DNA of 64,000 nucleotides. It comes from Acetobacterium paludosum (GTDB lineage: Bacteria; Bacillota; Clostridia; Eubacteriales; Eubacteriaceae). Position numbers and translations under genes: made by a program. The notes beneath the pieces are model-generated. The model was given only the letters and a program-made list of their open reading frames with translations, was not told the DNA's origin and ran no database searches. Each line of letters starts with the position of its first letter. The stretch's first letter is position 1. The stretch is from the NCBI RefSeq assembly GCF_008086595.1, contig NZ_RXYA01000008.1:114280-178279 (forward strand). The letters are read 5' to 3'. Of this stretch, positions 1 through 8,275 are shown in pieces.

Positions 1-2409
1 CGGGCTCTTGAAAATGCCGAAATTAAAGAACTGGTACAACAGTTTATCGCCGGTGCCGTTCGCGTGCAGAAAGCTGGCTGTGACGGTGTTGAACTGCATG
101 CTGCTCATGGTTATCTGATCAATCAGTTTTTAAGCCCCTATACCAATAAACGAGATGATGAATACGGTGGCAGTTTTGAAAACCGGCTGCGTTTTATGGC
201 CGAGATTATCGCCGGTATCCGGAAAGAATGCGGACCGGATTTTCCCATCAGCGTACGTCTTTCCGTTGAAGAGTTTTTAAGTAATGTCGGGGTAACGGAA
301 GATTACATTCATATCCAGGATGGCGTCAAAATTTCCATGGCCTTGGAAAAATTGGGGATTGATGTCATCAATGTCAGCTGCGGAATTTATGAAACCGGGT
401 CGGTCTGCGTCGAACCGATTTCCTTCCCCCAGGGCTGGCGACGGGATCTGATCAAAGCGGTTAAAGATCATGTTTCCATTCCGGTAATCGGTGTTTCGGC
501 CATTCGTGAACCGGCCGTAGGTGAAGATTTTCTGGAAGACGGCATCGTAGATTTTGTGGCTTTAGGCCGCGCCTGGCTGGCTGATGAAGAATGGGGTCTT
601 AAAGTAAAAGAAGGCCGGGAGAAAGAATTATGCAAATGTATTTCCTGTCTGCGCTGCTTTGAAAGTTTAAACGAAAATAATGCCGTTGGTCTTCCCCCTG
701 TCTGTTCCGTGAATCCACGCCTGGCCAGAGAGAAAAAGCTTGGCAACTTAGATCACGATTCTTGCAGTCATAAAGTCGCCGTCATCGGTGGTGGTCCAGC
801 CGGCATGTCAGCCGCCCGCACGCTGGCCCTTCGAGGCATCCAGGTTACCTTGTTTGAAAAAGAAAATGAACTTGGAGGTCTAGTCAATCTTGCCAAAATG
901 CCCCCTCATAAAAGTGTGATGGACTGGATCTCACAATATTATCAGAATGAGTTTGCTCGTCTGAATGTAAAAGTTAACCTACATACCGAAGCAACTGTTT
1001 CTATATTAGCGGAAATGAAACCGGATGCAGTCATTCTCGCCACCGGCAGTACCCCGATCGTGCCCGAACGAGTACCAGGTGTTCACGGCAAAAATGTCGT
1101 AGGAATTGACCATGTCCTTTCCGGCGCCGCCGGATTGAAAGATAAAAAGGTCGTATTGATCGGCGCCGGGATGAGTGGTATTGAAACCGCCGAGTATTTG
1201 TGTGCTGCCGGAAATTCAGTAACAATTGTCGAAATGCTGGACAAGGTCGCTCCGGACGGAAATGGCACGAATGTTTTGGATGTCACCGGACGGCTGGCAA
1301 AATATGGCGTAACTTACATGCTATCCCATGCGTTAAAAGAAATCAAACCGGATGGCGTTGTTCTTGAAAAACTGGAAGATCACTCAGCAGTCTCCATCCC
1401 GGCTGATGCGGTTGTTTTATCTCTGGGTTATTGCTCAAATCGTTCTCTTTTAGACGATCTGAAAACAAGATTTGAGCAAGTGATAATTATCGGCGATGCC
1501 CTTAAAGTTGGCCGTATTGAACCGGCTGTCCGGGCCGGCTTTGAAGCGGGCCGCAGTCTGTTTGTCGAGAAGCCAAAATCCACCAGTTTTCTGACCTCTC
1601 AAGAAGAACTGCCAAACTTTGGGAAGCTTTCGCTGATGGACAATCAGGAAGGCCTGTATCTTTGCTTTCTCACGGATCCTGCTGTCATCGCTCGGCTGTT
1701 GCCGCCACCACTTAAACCTTTCTCCATGCCGGTGGTGACCCTGTCCATCGCACATGTTCATAATCCTTCTTTTGCCGATGATTATTATGAAGCCATTCTG
1801 GGCGTATACGCGATGAATGGAAAAGACCTGGGACTTTATCCTCTCAGCCTGGTGCTGGGCGGACCCGGAGCCGAAATGGCCGTGCAACTTGGCCGTGACA
1901 ATGGCAGTATTCCCAAAAAACTGGGCGCCGAATTTGTGATCCGCCAAACTGGAAATACGATTACTGCCAGTGTCAGCCGCCGCGGTGTTCAGCTAATTGA
2001 GGCCAAACTGGAACTCGGCGAAACTAACAGTCCTCTGACTGGTGCCTTGTATCAATTCCCGGCACCGGGAAAACAGACCTATGGCGGGGGATTCTATTAT
2101 CATTTTGACCGTGAACCAGACCAAGAAGGCGTATCCCATTTTATGAATGGAGCCTTGCTGCAGAATCTCTGTGAGTACAATTACAAATCCTGGAAACCGG
2201 GCTTTGCCAGCCTGAAGCTTCGTTCCAGCATTGACGACCCATGGGGTGAATTGCCGATAAACACAATGGTCGGCGGAGCTTATTCGGTAAACAGTCTCCT
2301 TGTTCATAAGCTGAATCTGGTAAAAAAGATGAACGCGGAAGAAATAGTCCCCTATTTAATGGCTGGCCGCTACGACCGAACCGCATTTATGGAAACCGGA
2401 CGCAAATAG
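1..2409 (+). CDS. Old Yellow Enzyme / 2-enoate reductase-type flavoprotein fused to an acetoacetate-decarboxylase-like domain (5' truncated)
   Basis: The reading frame is open from base 1, so the true start lies outside the window; 802 residues are visible. From the N-terminus: an FMN TIM-barrel of the Old Yellow Enzyme family (HAAHGY near visible residue 33, then a DEYGGS/ENR motif); a 4Fe-4S ligand set C211/C213/C216/C219/C235; an FAD-binding GGGPAG near 261; an NAD(P)H-binding GAGMSG near 386. This is the 2-enoate/2,4-dienoyl-CoA reductase architecture, which reduces activated C=C bonds with NAD(P)H. Unusually, about 250 further residues (roughly 547-800) resemble acetoacetate decarboxylase: LLPPPL, then GRD...IPKK with the Lys639-Lys640 pair that forms the Schiff base in that family. 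An SDR gene follows 68 bp downstream. The natural substrate cannot be read from sequence. Confidence 0.88.
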   Translation, partial: RALENAEIKELVQQFIAGAVRVQKAGCDGVELHAAHGYLINQFLSPYTNKRDDEYGGSFENRLRFMAEIIAGIRKECGPDFPISVRLSVEEFLSNVGVTEDYIHIQDGVKISMALEKLGIDVINVSCGIYETGSVCVEPISFPQGWRRDLIKAVKDHVSIPVIGVSAIREPAVGEDFLEDGIVDFVALGRAWLADEEWGLKVKEGREKELCKCISCLRCFESLNENNAVGLPPVCSVNPRLAREKKLGNLDHDSCSHKVAVIGGGPAGMSAARTLALRGIQVTLFEKENELGGLVNLAKMPPHKSVMDWISQYYQNEFARLNVKVNLHTEATVSILAEMKPDAVILATGSTPIVPERVPGVHGKNVVGIDHVLSGAAGLKDKKVVLIGAGMSGIETAEYLCAAGNSVTIVEMLDKVAPDGNGTNVLDVTGRLAKYGVTYMLSHALKEIKPDGVVLEKLEDHSAVSIPADAVVLSLGYCSNRSLLDDLKTRFEQVIIIGDALKVGRIEPAVRAGFEAGRSLFVEKPKSTSFLTSQEELPNFGKLSLMDNQEGLYLCFLTDPAVIARLLPPPLKPFSMPVVTLSIAHVHNPSFADDYYEAILGVYAMNGKDLGLYPLSLVLGGPGAEMAVQLGRDNGSIPKKLGAEFVIRQTGNTITASVSRRGVQLIEAKLELGETNSPLTGALYQFPAPGKQTYGGGFYYHFDREPDQEGVSHFMNGALLQNLCEYNYKSWKPGFASLKLRSSIDDPWGELPINTMVGGAYSVNSLLVHKLNLVKKMNAEEIVPYLMAGRYDRTAFMETGRK

Positions 2410-2477
2410 GACAAAAATACCATAGGTTATCAAAATTTCTAAATAATAATTGAAAAAAATATAGGAGGAGATTTATC

Positions 2478-3233
2478 ATGAAACTTGAAAATAAAGTTGC
2501 TATTATTACCGGCTCAACCAAGGGAATCGGAAAAGCGACGGCTATGATTTTTATCGAAGAAGGGGCAAAAGTAGTCGTTGTCGGCACCAATGAAGAAAGA
2601 GGCAATGCCACTGTCCATGAAATTCTGGATGCCGGGGGTGAAGCTTTCTTTCAGAAAACAAACGTCACCGATGAGACAAGTCTGGATGCTTTAGTAAAGG
2701 CAACGATGGATAAATACGGCCGGATCGATATCCTGGTGAACAATGCCGGAGTCAGCGGAACCACCGCAAATATGAATGATATTACCGGTGATGAGTGGAA
2801 TACCGTGCTGTCCACCAATTTAACCGCTCCATTCATGCTTTGTAAAAAAATCATCCCGATTATGGAAAAGCAGGGTGCCGGTGCCATTGTCAACGTCGCT
2901 TCGATGGCCTCTACCGGGGCTGGCAGAGGTGGCCTTGCCTATACCTCTGCCAAACACGGACTTCTGGGGCTGACCCGGCAAATGTCTTTAGACCACGGCC
3001 GTAATGGTGTCCGCATTAATGCCGTCCTTCCGGGACCGATTGCTACCGAGATGATTGCCCGTGTCCTGGCAATACCCCAACATCCGGTTTGCATGAAGAT
3101 TAAAATGAGCCCGGCTGCCAGAGCTGGCGAGCCGGAGGAAGTTGGAAAGGCGATTCTCTTCCTGGCAAGTGAAGATGCCTCATTTATTCACGGTGCCAGT
3201 CTGGCCGTTGATGGCGGCTATACCATTTTTTAA
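2478..3233 (+). CDS. Short-chain dehydrogenase/reductase (SDR)
   Basis: A 251-residue classical SDR with a Rossmann fold. TGSTKGIG near residue 12 binds the dinucleotide, NNAG near 88 is the structural motif, and the catalytic Ser-Tyr-Lys set is visible as S in NVASMAS followed by YTSAK. The C-terminus ends DGGYTIF, as usual for tetrameric SDRs. A strong AGGAGG-type site precedes the ATG. It follows the enoate-reductase/decarboxylase fusion gene and is probably co-transcribed with it, suggesting a joint carbonyl/enoate reduction pathway (inference). A rho-independent terminator follows. SDR substrates cannot be assigned from motifs alone. Confidence 0.93.
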   Translation: MKLENKVAIITGSTKGIGKATAMIFIEEGAKVVVVGTNEERGNATVHEILDAGGEAFFQKTNVTDETSLDALVKATMDKYGRIDILVNNAGVSGTTANMNDITGDEWNTVLSTNLTAPFMLCKKIIPIMEKQGAGAIVNVASMASTGAGRGGLAYTSAKHGLLGLTRQMSLDHGRNGVRINAVLPGPIATEMIARVLAIPQHPVCMKIKMSPAARAGEPEEVGKAILFLASEDASFIHGASLAVDGGYTIF

Positions 3234-3321
3234 ATCAGGCATCTTAAAACATAGGGAAAAAAATGAAGTAACCCTGACTAAAGATCAGTAAAACACACGT
3301 CATTTTAAGCATTGATAAAAA

Positions 3322-3357
3322 ATCCGATTAGAAATTATCTTTCTAGTCGGATCTTTT
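3322..3357. terminator. Bidirectional rho-independent terminator
   Basis: Arms 3322-3334 and 3340-3352 form a 13-bp near-perfect stem with a five-base loop. A T-tract follows on the plus side (CTTTT), and on the minus side T's follow the other arm. It separates the plus-strand SDR gene from the minus-strand GNAT/MFS/TetR group. Confidence 0.75.
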
Positions 3358-3365
3358 AATATCTG

Positions 3366-3522
3366 TTATGGCTGATTTTCTTTCAATATTCCGTTAACTA
3401 TGATTTTTAGTGCCTCATCCATTGCTTATCGGGTATTAAACCGGTTTTCAATTAAAAAATCATAGTCGGTAAACAAATCGCTGAATCAAGCGTGCCGCAG
3501 TATCTAATATTTTCTCTTTCAT
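3366..3522 (-). pseudogene. Remnant of a TetR/AcrR-family repressor gene
   Basis: Directly after the MFS stop codon, a good ribosome binding site (GAGGAG) precedes an ATG at 3522 that opens MKEKILDTAARLI, a typical TetR N-terminal helix. After about 20 residues the frame reaches a stop. A shifted frame then reads DFLIENRFNTR, an in-frame TAA, and MDEALKIIVNGILKENQ, which resembles a TetR C-terminus. Only about 50 codons remain of the usual ~190, so most of the ligand domain is gone. Its place at the end of the GNAT-MFS operon suggests it once controlled the pump. The family call rests on the N-terminal helix and the position. Confidence 0.6.
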
Positions 3523-3523
3523 G

Positions 3524-4714
3524 CTAATTTTTCTCCTCTTGAATAACTTCTTGAGAAGAACTGTTTAATGCAATAATCAAAAATCCTGCAATTCCAATTC
3601 CGATTGTAACAAACCACGTTAACTGTTCCGAAATTCCCCATAGCGCACCCGTTACGACAGCCCCCACAAAATTACCAACGTATTGAAACGAATTAAAAAT
3701 ACCATTGGCGGTACCGCGATAACTATCCTTTACTACATTATTTACATTGGTTGCCACGATGGTTCCAATGGAAATATAACCGCACATAAATAAGGTGGTT
3801 CCAAACAGTAAAAATAAATAGGATGACTTTTCAAAATATAAAAAAAGACTCAAGGCCGAAATTAAAAAGGATATCATCAAGACCTGTTTATTAAACCCTT
3901 TTTGCGTCCAGCGAACAGCCTGTTTCATCGCTAGGATGGCAATGAAAATTGCCGGAACAAATACCTTCCACATTCCCGTTTCACTGGTAACCTTGGTCAA
4001 GTAAATTGGGACAGCATAAAAAACAGAAATCATCATGTAATTGTTTATAAAAGCAGACAAATTCATTACTATGAAATTTTTATTTTTTAAAAGAATTTTA
4101 ATATGCTTACTGTCAGGAATACCCTGTTCCTGCTTATCTCCGCTTTTATGATCTTTTATAAAAAGCAGAATATATAATTCGTTGAGAAAAAGTAAAATCG
4201 CACAGAACAGGAACATCAAATTAACTGACATAATTTTTCGAAGTAATGGCCCTACGGCAAATGCAAGAGCTGCCGCCGCAGAAATAAACGCACCCAATAT
4301 GCTCATGGCGCGAATTCTCTCTTTTTCACCTGCCATACCGGCGGCCCACGAATAGCCAACGCCGATTACGGCACCACTTCCCTGTAAAGCTCTTGCGAAA
4401 ATCAACAAACCAATATTGTTTGTTAAGTAAGCGAGGACAAGACCTACGACCACTTGAGTGAGTCCAATCAACATCATTCGCTTGTTCCCATACCGGTCGC
4501 TGAGCATTCCAAAAGGAATCTGAAAAATCGCCTGGGTAAGTCCAAAAATTCCTACAGCAAGGCCGGCAAACACGGATGTATATCCGATTAACGACTTGCA
4601 ATAGGTAGAAATAAACGGCATTACAATCGTCATCGACATCTGCCGAAATGCCAGCGCAAGGCTAATCATGATTACTGCTGGGATAACACTTTTAGCTGAT
4701 TTATTTTCTGTCAA
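3524..4714 (-). CDS. Major facilitator superfamily transporter
   Basis: A 396-residue, strongly hydrophobic protein with about 12 predicted membrane segments. The MFS motif A, GMLSDRYGNKR, lies in the first cytoplasmic loop (near residues 69-79), and a basic loop near residues 195-210 separates the two six-helix halves. The pattern fits the DHA1-like drug/metabolite efflux group rather than a sugar importer, but the substrate is unknown. The start is a TTG with AGAGG eight bases upstream. It lies five bases after the GNAT gene and runs into the tetR remnant, so the three formed one operon. Loss of the adjacent repressor may have made expression constitutive (inference). Confidence 0.88.
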   Translation of the reverse strand: MTENKSAKSVIPAVIMISLALAFRQMSMTIVMPFISTYCKSLIGYTSVFAGLAVGIFGLTQAIFQIPFGMLSDRYGNKRMMLIGLTQVVVGLVLAYLTNNIGLLIFARALQGSGAVIGVGYSWAAGMAGEKERIRAMSILGAFISAAAALAFAVGPLLRKIMSVNLMFLFCAILLFLNELYILLFIKDHKSGDKQEQGIPDSKHIKILLKNKNFIVMNLSAFINNYMMISVFYAVPIYLTKVTSETGMWKVFVPAIFIAILAMKQAVRWTQKGFNKQVLMISFLISALSLFLYFEKSSYLFLLFGTTLFMCGYISIGTIVATNVNNVVKDSYRGTANGIFNSFQYVGNFVGAVVTGALWGISEQLTWFVTIGIGIAGFLIIALNSSSQEVIQEEKN

Positions 4715-4718
4715 AATA

Positions 4719-5252
4719 CTAACCTCTTGTTTTTTTTAATAAGCAAGTAATATGCTCTGTTCTAATATCGCCCATTAACGGCCAAGCAATATTCTCATTC
4801 GTATGATGGTATACAAATCCAGATTTTTCCTGTGCTCGCTTTGACTTTGTATTGCCATCAAAATAACCGCACCATAATTTCTTAAGGTGTAAATCCTCAA
4901 AACTGTAACGAATTAGTTCATTCAATGCTTCTGGTATCAGGCCTTGTCCCCAGAAAGGCACGCCGATCCAGTATCCGATTTCGCCTTCCGTCTCGGGCAG
5001 ACCAATATTACTGGCATCGCCAATCATTAAACCAATGCTTCCGACAGCATAACCTTCGCTTTTAAGTACTACTGCATAGGTTTCCGGTTTTGATAATACC
5101 CCTTTTATTGTTTCAAGGCTGTTCTCTACACTGGTATGTACTGGCCAGCCTGCTATCGGTCCAACTTGCGGATTACTTGCATATCTATATAAATCTTCTG
5201 CATCCGACTCTTGCCAAGGGCGCAGTATTAAACGTTCTGTTTTTAATATCAT
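4719..5252 (-). CDS. GNAT-family N-acetyltransferase (RimJ/RimL type)
   Basis: 177 residues. It opens with the RimJ/RimL signature TERLILRPW followed by ESDAEDLY, and carries the GNAT core GYWIGVPFWGQGLIPEAL (acetyl-CoA pyrophosphate loop) near residues 92-109 and a C-terminal KSGF motif. Members acetylate protein N-termini, antibiotics or small amines, and the sequence does not tell which. The site AAGGAGATCTGCAATT precedes the ATG. It is the first gene of the GNAT-MFS-tetR' group, and a modifying enzyme coupled to an efflux pump is a common detoxification pairing. Confidence 0.87.
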   Translation of the reverse strand: MILKTERLILRPWQESDAEDLYRYASNPQVGPIAGWPVHTSVENSLETIKGVLSKPETYAVVLKSEGYAVGSIGLMIGDASNIGLPETEGEIGYWIGVPFWGQGLIPEALNELIRYSFEDLHLKKLWCGYFDGNTKSKRAQEKSGFVYHHTNENIAWPLMGDIRTEHITCLLKKTRG

Positions 5253-5348
5253 AATTGCAGATCTCCTTCCAAGCTGATGCGTTATTTCTTTTTCTTTGCA
5301 GTTTCCTTTGACTTATGTTCTTCAAATATACGGAGCAAAGAAAGCCGT

Positions 5349-6185
5349 TCATTTTTCGCCAAGGTTTTTTAAAATTTCATGATAGCGTATTGTTGCCAAT
5401 GCACTTGGTTCCCCTTTTTTACAGAAAGAAAACTTGGCCAACTTCGGAACAACACGCTCAACTACAATCTGTCCATCCGCCATCTTGGACTCTAGCGCTT
5501 CAAAGGCTTCCAAAAACCGCTTATCCGCCTTTGCCCTGTTATAAAAAGATAAAACATAAACATAAACAAAAAGATTATAGTTTCGAAAGGGATATTCGAC
5601 CTGCATAAACAGTGTGCCCATTCCATAGTGGCATGGGCCAATCGGTTTCCGGATTATCCAATGCTCAAGCAAGAAATCCACAGCCCTGTCAAGTGCTGGT
5701 TCTTTGTTGAGATAGTCACTAAAGCGGAATGCGTTCAGGACAGTAAGTGTTGGGAAGGGGTTCGAATACTCAGTTTCTGGACCTCGTCCAAAACTAAACT
5801 TATTGCAACGCCAGCCGCCATCGGTATATTGTGTATTCAAAAGATATGGGTAGGTTTTTTGCACTCTGGCATCAAAGGCATAACCCATATGGCAAAGCAC
5901 ATTAACCGCATTGGCGGTATGGCATGGGTAAATTGAACCTTGTGGGTACAGCTTAAAACTTCCGTTTTCCCTCCATGCACTGAATATTATGTTGGCGCAT
6001 TCTTTAAGTAAAGGCTCGGTGGGTTCCATACCTAATTCCAACAGATATGATATGCTATCCAGCATGGAGAAAGGTGATCCTTTTATTAGTCGTTTGTCCG
6101 GTGTCGTCCAATAGTCGGCGCCATTATCATACCGATGCGACAATATAGCTTCAATATCTGATATATATTTCTTCTCTATAGCCAT
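5349..6185 (-). CDS. Prenyltransferase/squalene-cyclase-like alpha/alpha-toroid protein
   Basis: 278 residues from the ATG at 6185, preceded by GAGGTG; an upstream in-frame GTG at 6194 lies within this site and is less likely. The protein has repeated helical pairs with Gly-Gly-Trp type motifs (TQYTDGGWRC near residue 135; HYGMGTLF near 205) and Cys/His residues typical of the squalene-cyclase/prenyltransferase toroid fold. Proteins of this size are often annotated 'prenyltransferase' without biochemical proof. It stands alone, with 96 bp to the GNAT gene and 139 bp to the next upstream gene. I cannot say whether it is an enzyme. Confidence 0.6.
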   Translation of the reverse strand: MAIEKKYISDIEAILSHRYDNGADYWTTPDKRLIKGSPFSMLDSISYLLELGMEPTEPLLKECANIIFSAWRENGSFKLYPQGSIYPCHTANAVNVLCHMGYAFDARVQKTYPYLLNTQYTDGGWRCNKFSFGRGPETEYSNPFPTLTVLNAFRFSDYLNKEPALDRAVDFLLEHWIIRKPIGPCHYGMGTLFMQVEYPFRNYNLFVYVYVLSFYNRAKADKRFLEAFEALESKMADGQIVVERVVPKLAKFSFCKKGEPSALATIRYHEILKNLGEK

Positions 6186-6324
6186 TCCTTTCACCTCATT
6201 ATATCTTTATTATTTAGGCCATGTTTAATAACAGTATTGATAATATGATGATTTTTAAGGGAAATCATTTTAAGCTTCCTTAATTCACATTTTAAGAAAA
6301 TTGCGAATCAAACTTAATATATTT

Positions 6325-6984
6325 TTATAATCCAATAGGACATGATACCATACATAATCCACATGAATTTTTTCTATTATGTGTTCTTAAATAAAGGCTT
6401 CTTTTTTGGTTGCATAATTTACAATTAATTAATTCTTCACGTTTTGAGCATATATTCCAAATATAGCCAGTCAAAGCATTATAAGGACAAGTATTAACAC
6501 ATATATTACACTCTGGTGGACATTTACTTTTTGTAATAGGATTTCCTATTGGCAAATCATAATTGATTAGTATTGTAGATAACCTTACTCTTGGTCCATA
6601 CTTCTCTGTAATTAAAACACCATTTTTACCTATCCACCCTAAACCTGCATTAACACCTGCAAATTTAAAAGATAATGGTGCAATGAGTGTTTCTTCACTT
6701 GATTGTGCAACAGGCGGTATATAATATTGAATTTTATATTTTTTTAATATGGTAGTAATTTCTTCTAATAATAAATTAATATAATCACGTGCCTCACATA
6801 TTATATTTTCAAATCTATCCTCTTTATAATCATTTATACCCAATAATTCCTTATGTGGAACAGCAATAACTAATGCACATTTGTAATCTACCTTATATTC
6901 ACTAAAGTCTATATTAGAAATACCAAATAGAATATCAGAATTTTTCTTAAAAATATCTAAAATATCATTATAAAAATCAATCAT
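6325..6984 (-). CDS. 4Fe-4S double-cluster protein, QueG-like
   Basis: 219 residues, much more AT-rich than its neighbours. The C-terminal half holds two ferredoxin-like clusters: CPPECNICVNTCP near residue 156 and CGLCMVSCP near residue 208, in the spacing of the 'double cluster binding domain' of epoxyqueuosine reductase QueG and reductive-dehalogenase-like proteins. The middle GVNAGLGWIGKNGVLI also matches the QueG family, where the fold binds a corrinoid. It is shorter than QueG (about 310-380 residues) and lacks the C-terminal HEAT-like part, so a queuosine role is doubtful. AAGGAATAATAT precedes the ATG. The base composition suggests horizontal acquisition. Confidence 0.7.
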   Translation of the reverse strand: MIDFYNDILDIFKKNSDILFGISNIDFSEYKVDYKCALVIAVPHKELLGINDYKEDRFENIICEARDYINLLLEEITTILKKYKIQYYIPPVAQSSEETLIAPLSFKFAGVNAGLGWIGKNGVLITEKYGPRVRLSTILINYDLPIGNPITKSKCPPECNICVNTCPYNALTGYIWNICSKREELINCKLCNQKRSLYLRTHNRKNSCGLCMVSCPIGL

Positions 6985-7121
6985 ATATTATTCCTTATTA
7001 CTTATTACTTATAAAATACTTTTCTTTACTTCGCTATATTTTACTATTGTGACTGTATTTAATTATACAACAGAATAGTGTAATTATTCAAATATTTATC
7101 ATCGTTATATATAAATTGCAA

Positions 7122-7163
7122 ACAACAAAAACAAGGCACCAAGATTTTTCTATCTCAGTGCCC
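7122..7163 (-). terminator. Rho-independent terminator of the Vat-like gene
   Basis: On the minus strand an 11-bp stem (two G-U pairs), 7152-7162 with 7135-7145, is followed by TTGTTTTTGTTG. It lies about 40 bp after the acetyltransferase stop codon. Confidence 0.7.
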
Positions 7164-7200
7164 CTGGGTTTTCTTGTTTTGCGTTTAATAAAATAAATCC

Positions 7201-7827
7201 TTACAATTTATCAATATTTCCGCCCATAATATCATTTATTTTTTCGCACACTTTTTCTTTATCCCAGTTCCACCAACAAATAGATTGTAATTTTTCAATT
7301 GTTTTATCATTGAATCGCTTTTTAATCGGCTTTGCCGGCACCCCACCGACTATTGTATAGGGCTCAACATCTTTTGTTACAACTGCTCTTGTTCCAACAA
7401 TTGCTCCATTGCCAATATGAATGCCGGACATAATAACCGCTTCATACCCAATCCAGACATCATTTCCAATAATGATATCGCCCTTGTTATCCCAAGCCTG
7501 TGTTACATCCTTCTGCGCAAGCTTGTATTCTTCCCAAAAAAGCGGAAACGGATAAGTTGAGAGAGATTTCAAGGTATGGTTGGCACTGGTAAAAATAAAC
7601 TTAGCGCCGCAAGCAATGGAACAGAACTTACCAATAATCAATTTATCATGATTGATTGGATAATGATATAAAACATTATTTTTTTCAAAATCAATCGGAT
7701 CATTGACAAAGTCATTATACATTGTATAATCACCAATCTTAATATTGGGATTGGTGATAGCCGCATTTAAATAAATAGTTTGTGAATCACCAGTCCGTGG
7801 ATATATTTTTTCTTCCGGAATAGACAT
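7201..7827 (-). CDS. Vat/CatB-like hexapeptide-repeat O-acetyltransferase
   Basis: 208 residues from the ATG at 7827, chosen because AGGAGG lies eight bases upstream; the longer frame to 7893 lacks a site. It is a left-handed beta-helix xenobiotic acetyltransferase: LYHYPINHDKLIIGKFCSI near residue 55, the catalytic-His region SANHT near 82, GNDVWIG near 123, and repeats through IGNGAIVGTRAVVTKDV. This layout matches streptogramin (Vat) and CatB acetyltransferases, which use acetyl-CoA to modify antibiotics. The family is broad, so resistance is possible but unproven. Its own terminator follows. Confidence 0.85.
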   Translation of the reverse strand: MSIPEEKIYPRTGDSQTIYLNAAITNPNIKIGDYTMYNDFVNDPIDFEKNNVLYHYPINHDKLIIGKFCSIACGAKFIFTSANHTLKSLSTYPFPLFWEEYKLAQKDVTQAWDNKGDIIIGNDVWIGYEAVIMSGIHIGNGAIVGTRAVVTKDVEPYTIVGGVPAKPIKKRFNDKTIEKLQSICWWNWDKEKVCEKINDIMGGNIDKL

Positions 7828-7966
7828 TACAAATCCTCCTAATATTTTAATTTTTTTTAAATCTATTCCGGCAATTGCAATGCAACGCTTCATTTTTTCA
7901 CCACCTAAAATATTCTTTTCTGTTTTTAATGGTATGATTATATTTATTAATTTGTCGCCATTAAAA

Positions 7967-8032
7967 TCAACCTATGTCATCTATCTTTTCGTTTATACCA
8001 CAACGTGACATCAATATTACCGTCTCTATGAC
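7967..8032 (-). pseudogene. Fragment of the 3' end of an rlmD/rumA-type rRNA methyltransferase gene
   Basis: The minus strand reads IETVILMSRCGINEKIDDIG and stop. The ETVxLMSR string is the conserved C-terminus of RlmD/RumA uracil methyltransferases. 23 of 24 bases (about 8003-8026) match the corresponding 3' end of the intact gene at 12142-13518. Nothing of the rest of such a gene is present: the fragment abuts a REP-like repeat and the truncated transposase. I read it as a relic of a second rlmD-like gene or of a small segmental duplication. Confidence 0.5.
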
Positions 8033-8033
8033 T

Positions 8034-8060
8034 ATGACGAGGGGACGTTTCATTTGTCAT
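8034..8060. repeat. REP-like 27-bp repeat, copy A
   Basis: The element begins ATGACGAGGGGACGTTT and ends TTGTCAT, so its ends are inverted (ATGAC/GTCAT). The same consensus borders the intact transposase at 11171-11197 and, inverted, at 12004-12030. It lies three bases beyond the stop of the truncated transposase. Confidence 0.75.
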
Positions 8061-8062
8061 GT

Positions 8063-8275
8063 TCATCGTTTTAATGCCTGTTCTACCATCATCTTACCCA
8101 GCCCTAGCACCCGGCTCAATTGGCGGATACTGCCGCCGGTTTCTCTGGCTTTATTCAGCTTTTCCATAAAAAATGAGCGATCCGCATCATCCAGAAAAAT
8201 ATTACGCCCATCAAGCCCTTTCAGTATCACATGGTATATGCCGGTTGCGCTTTTTACCCGGGCTTGTCTTGCCAT
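8063..8275 (-). pseudogene. Internally deleted REP-associated (Y1/RAYT) transposase
   Basis: 70 residues. The first 46 match the N-terminus of the intact transposase at 11194-11955 (MARQAR...KARETGG) and the rest match its last 24 residues (SIRQLSRVLGLGKMMVE). The missing 181 codons (543 bp) carry the HUH nuclease motif and the catalytic Tyr region, so it cannot be active. The junction falls exactly in a 12-bp direct repeat (GCCGCCGGTTTC on the plus strand) that occurs twice in the intact gene, at 11269 and 11812, which indicates deletion between short repeats. The reading frame survived. Confidence 0.85.

Noticed and set aside
5253..5348. Small gene between GNAT and the toroid-protein gene
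   Set aside because: The open frames are under 40 codons, lack starts with sites, and have no recognisable motif.
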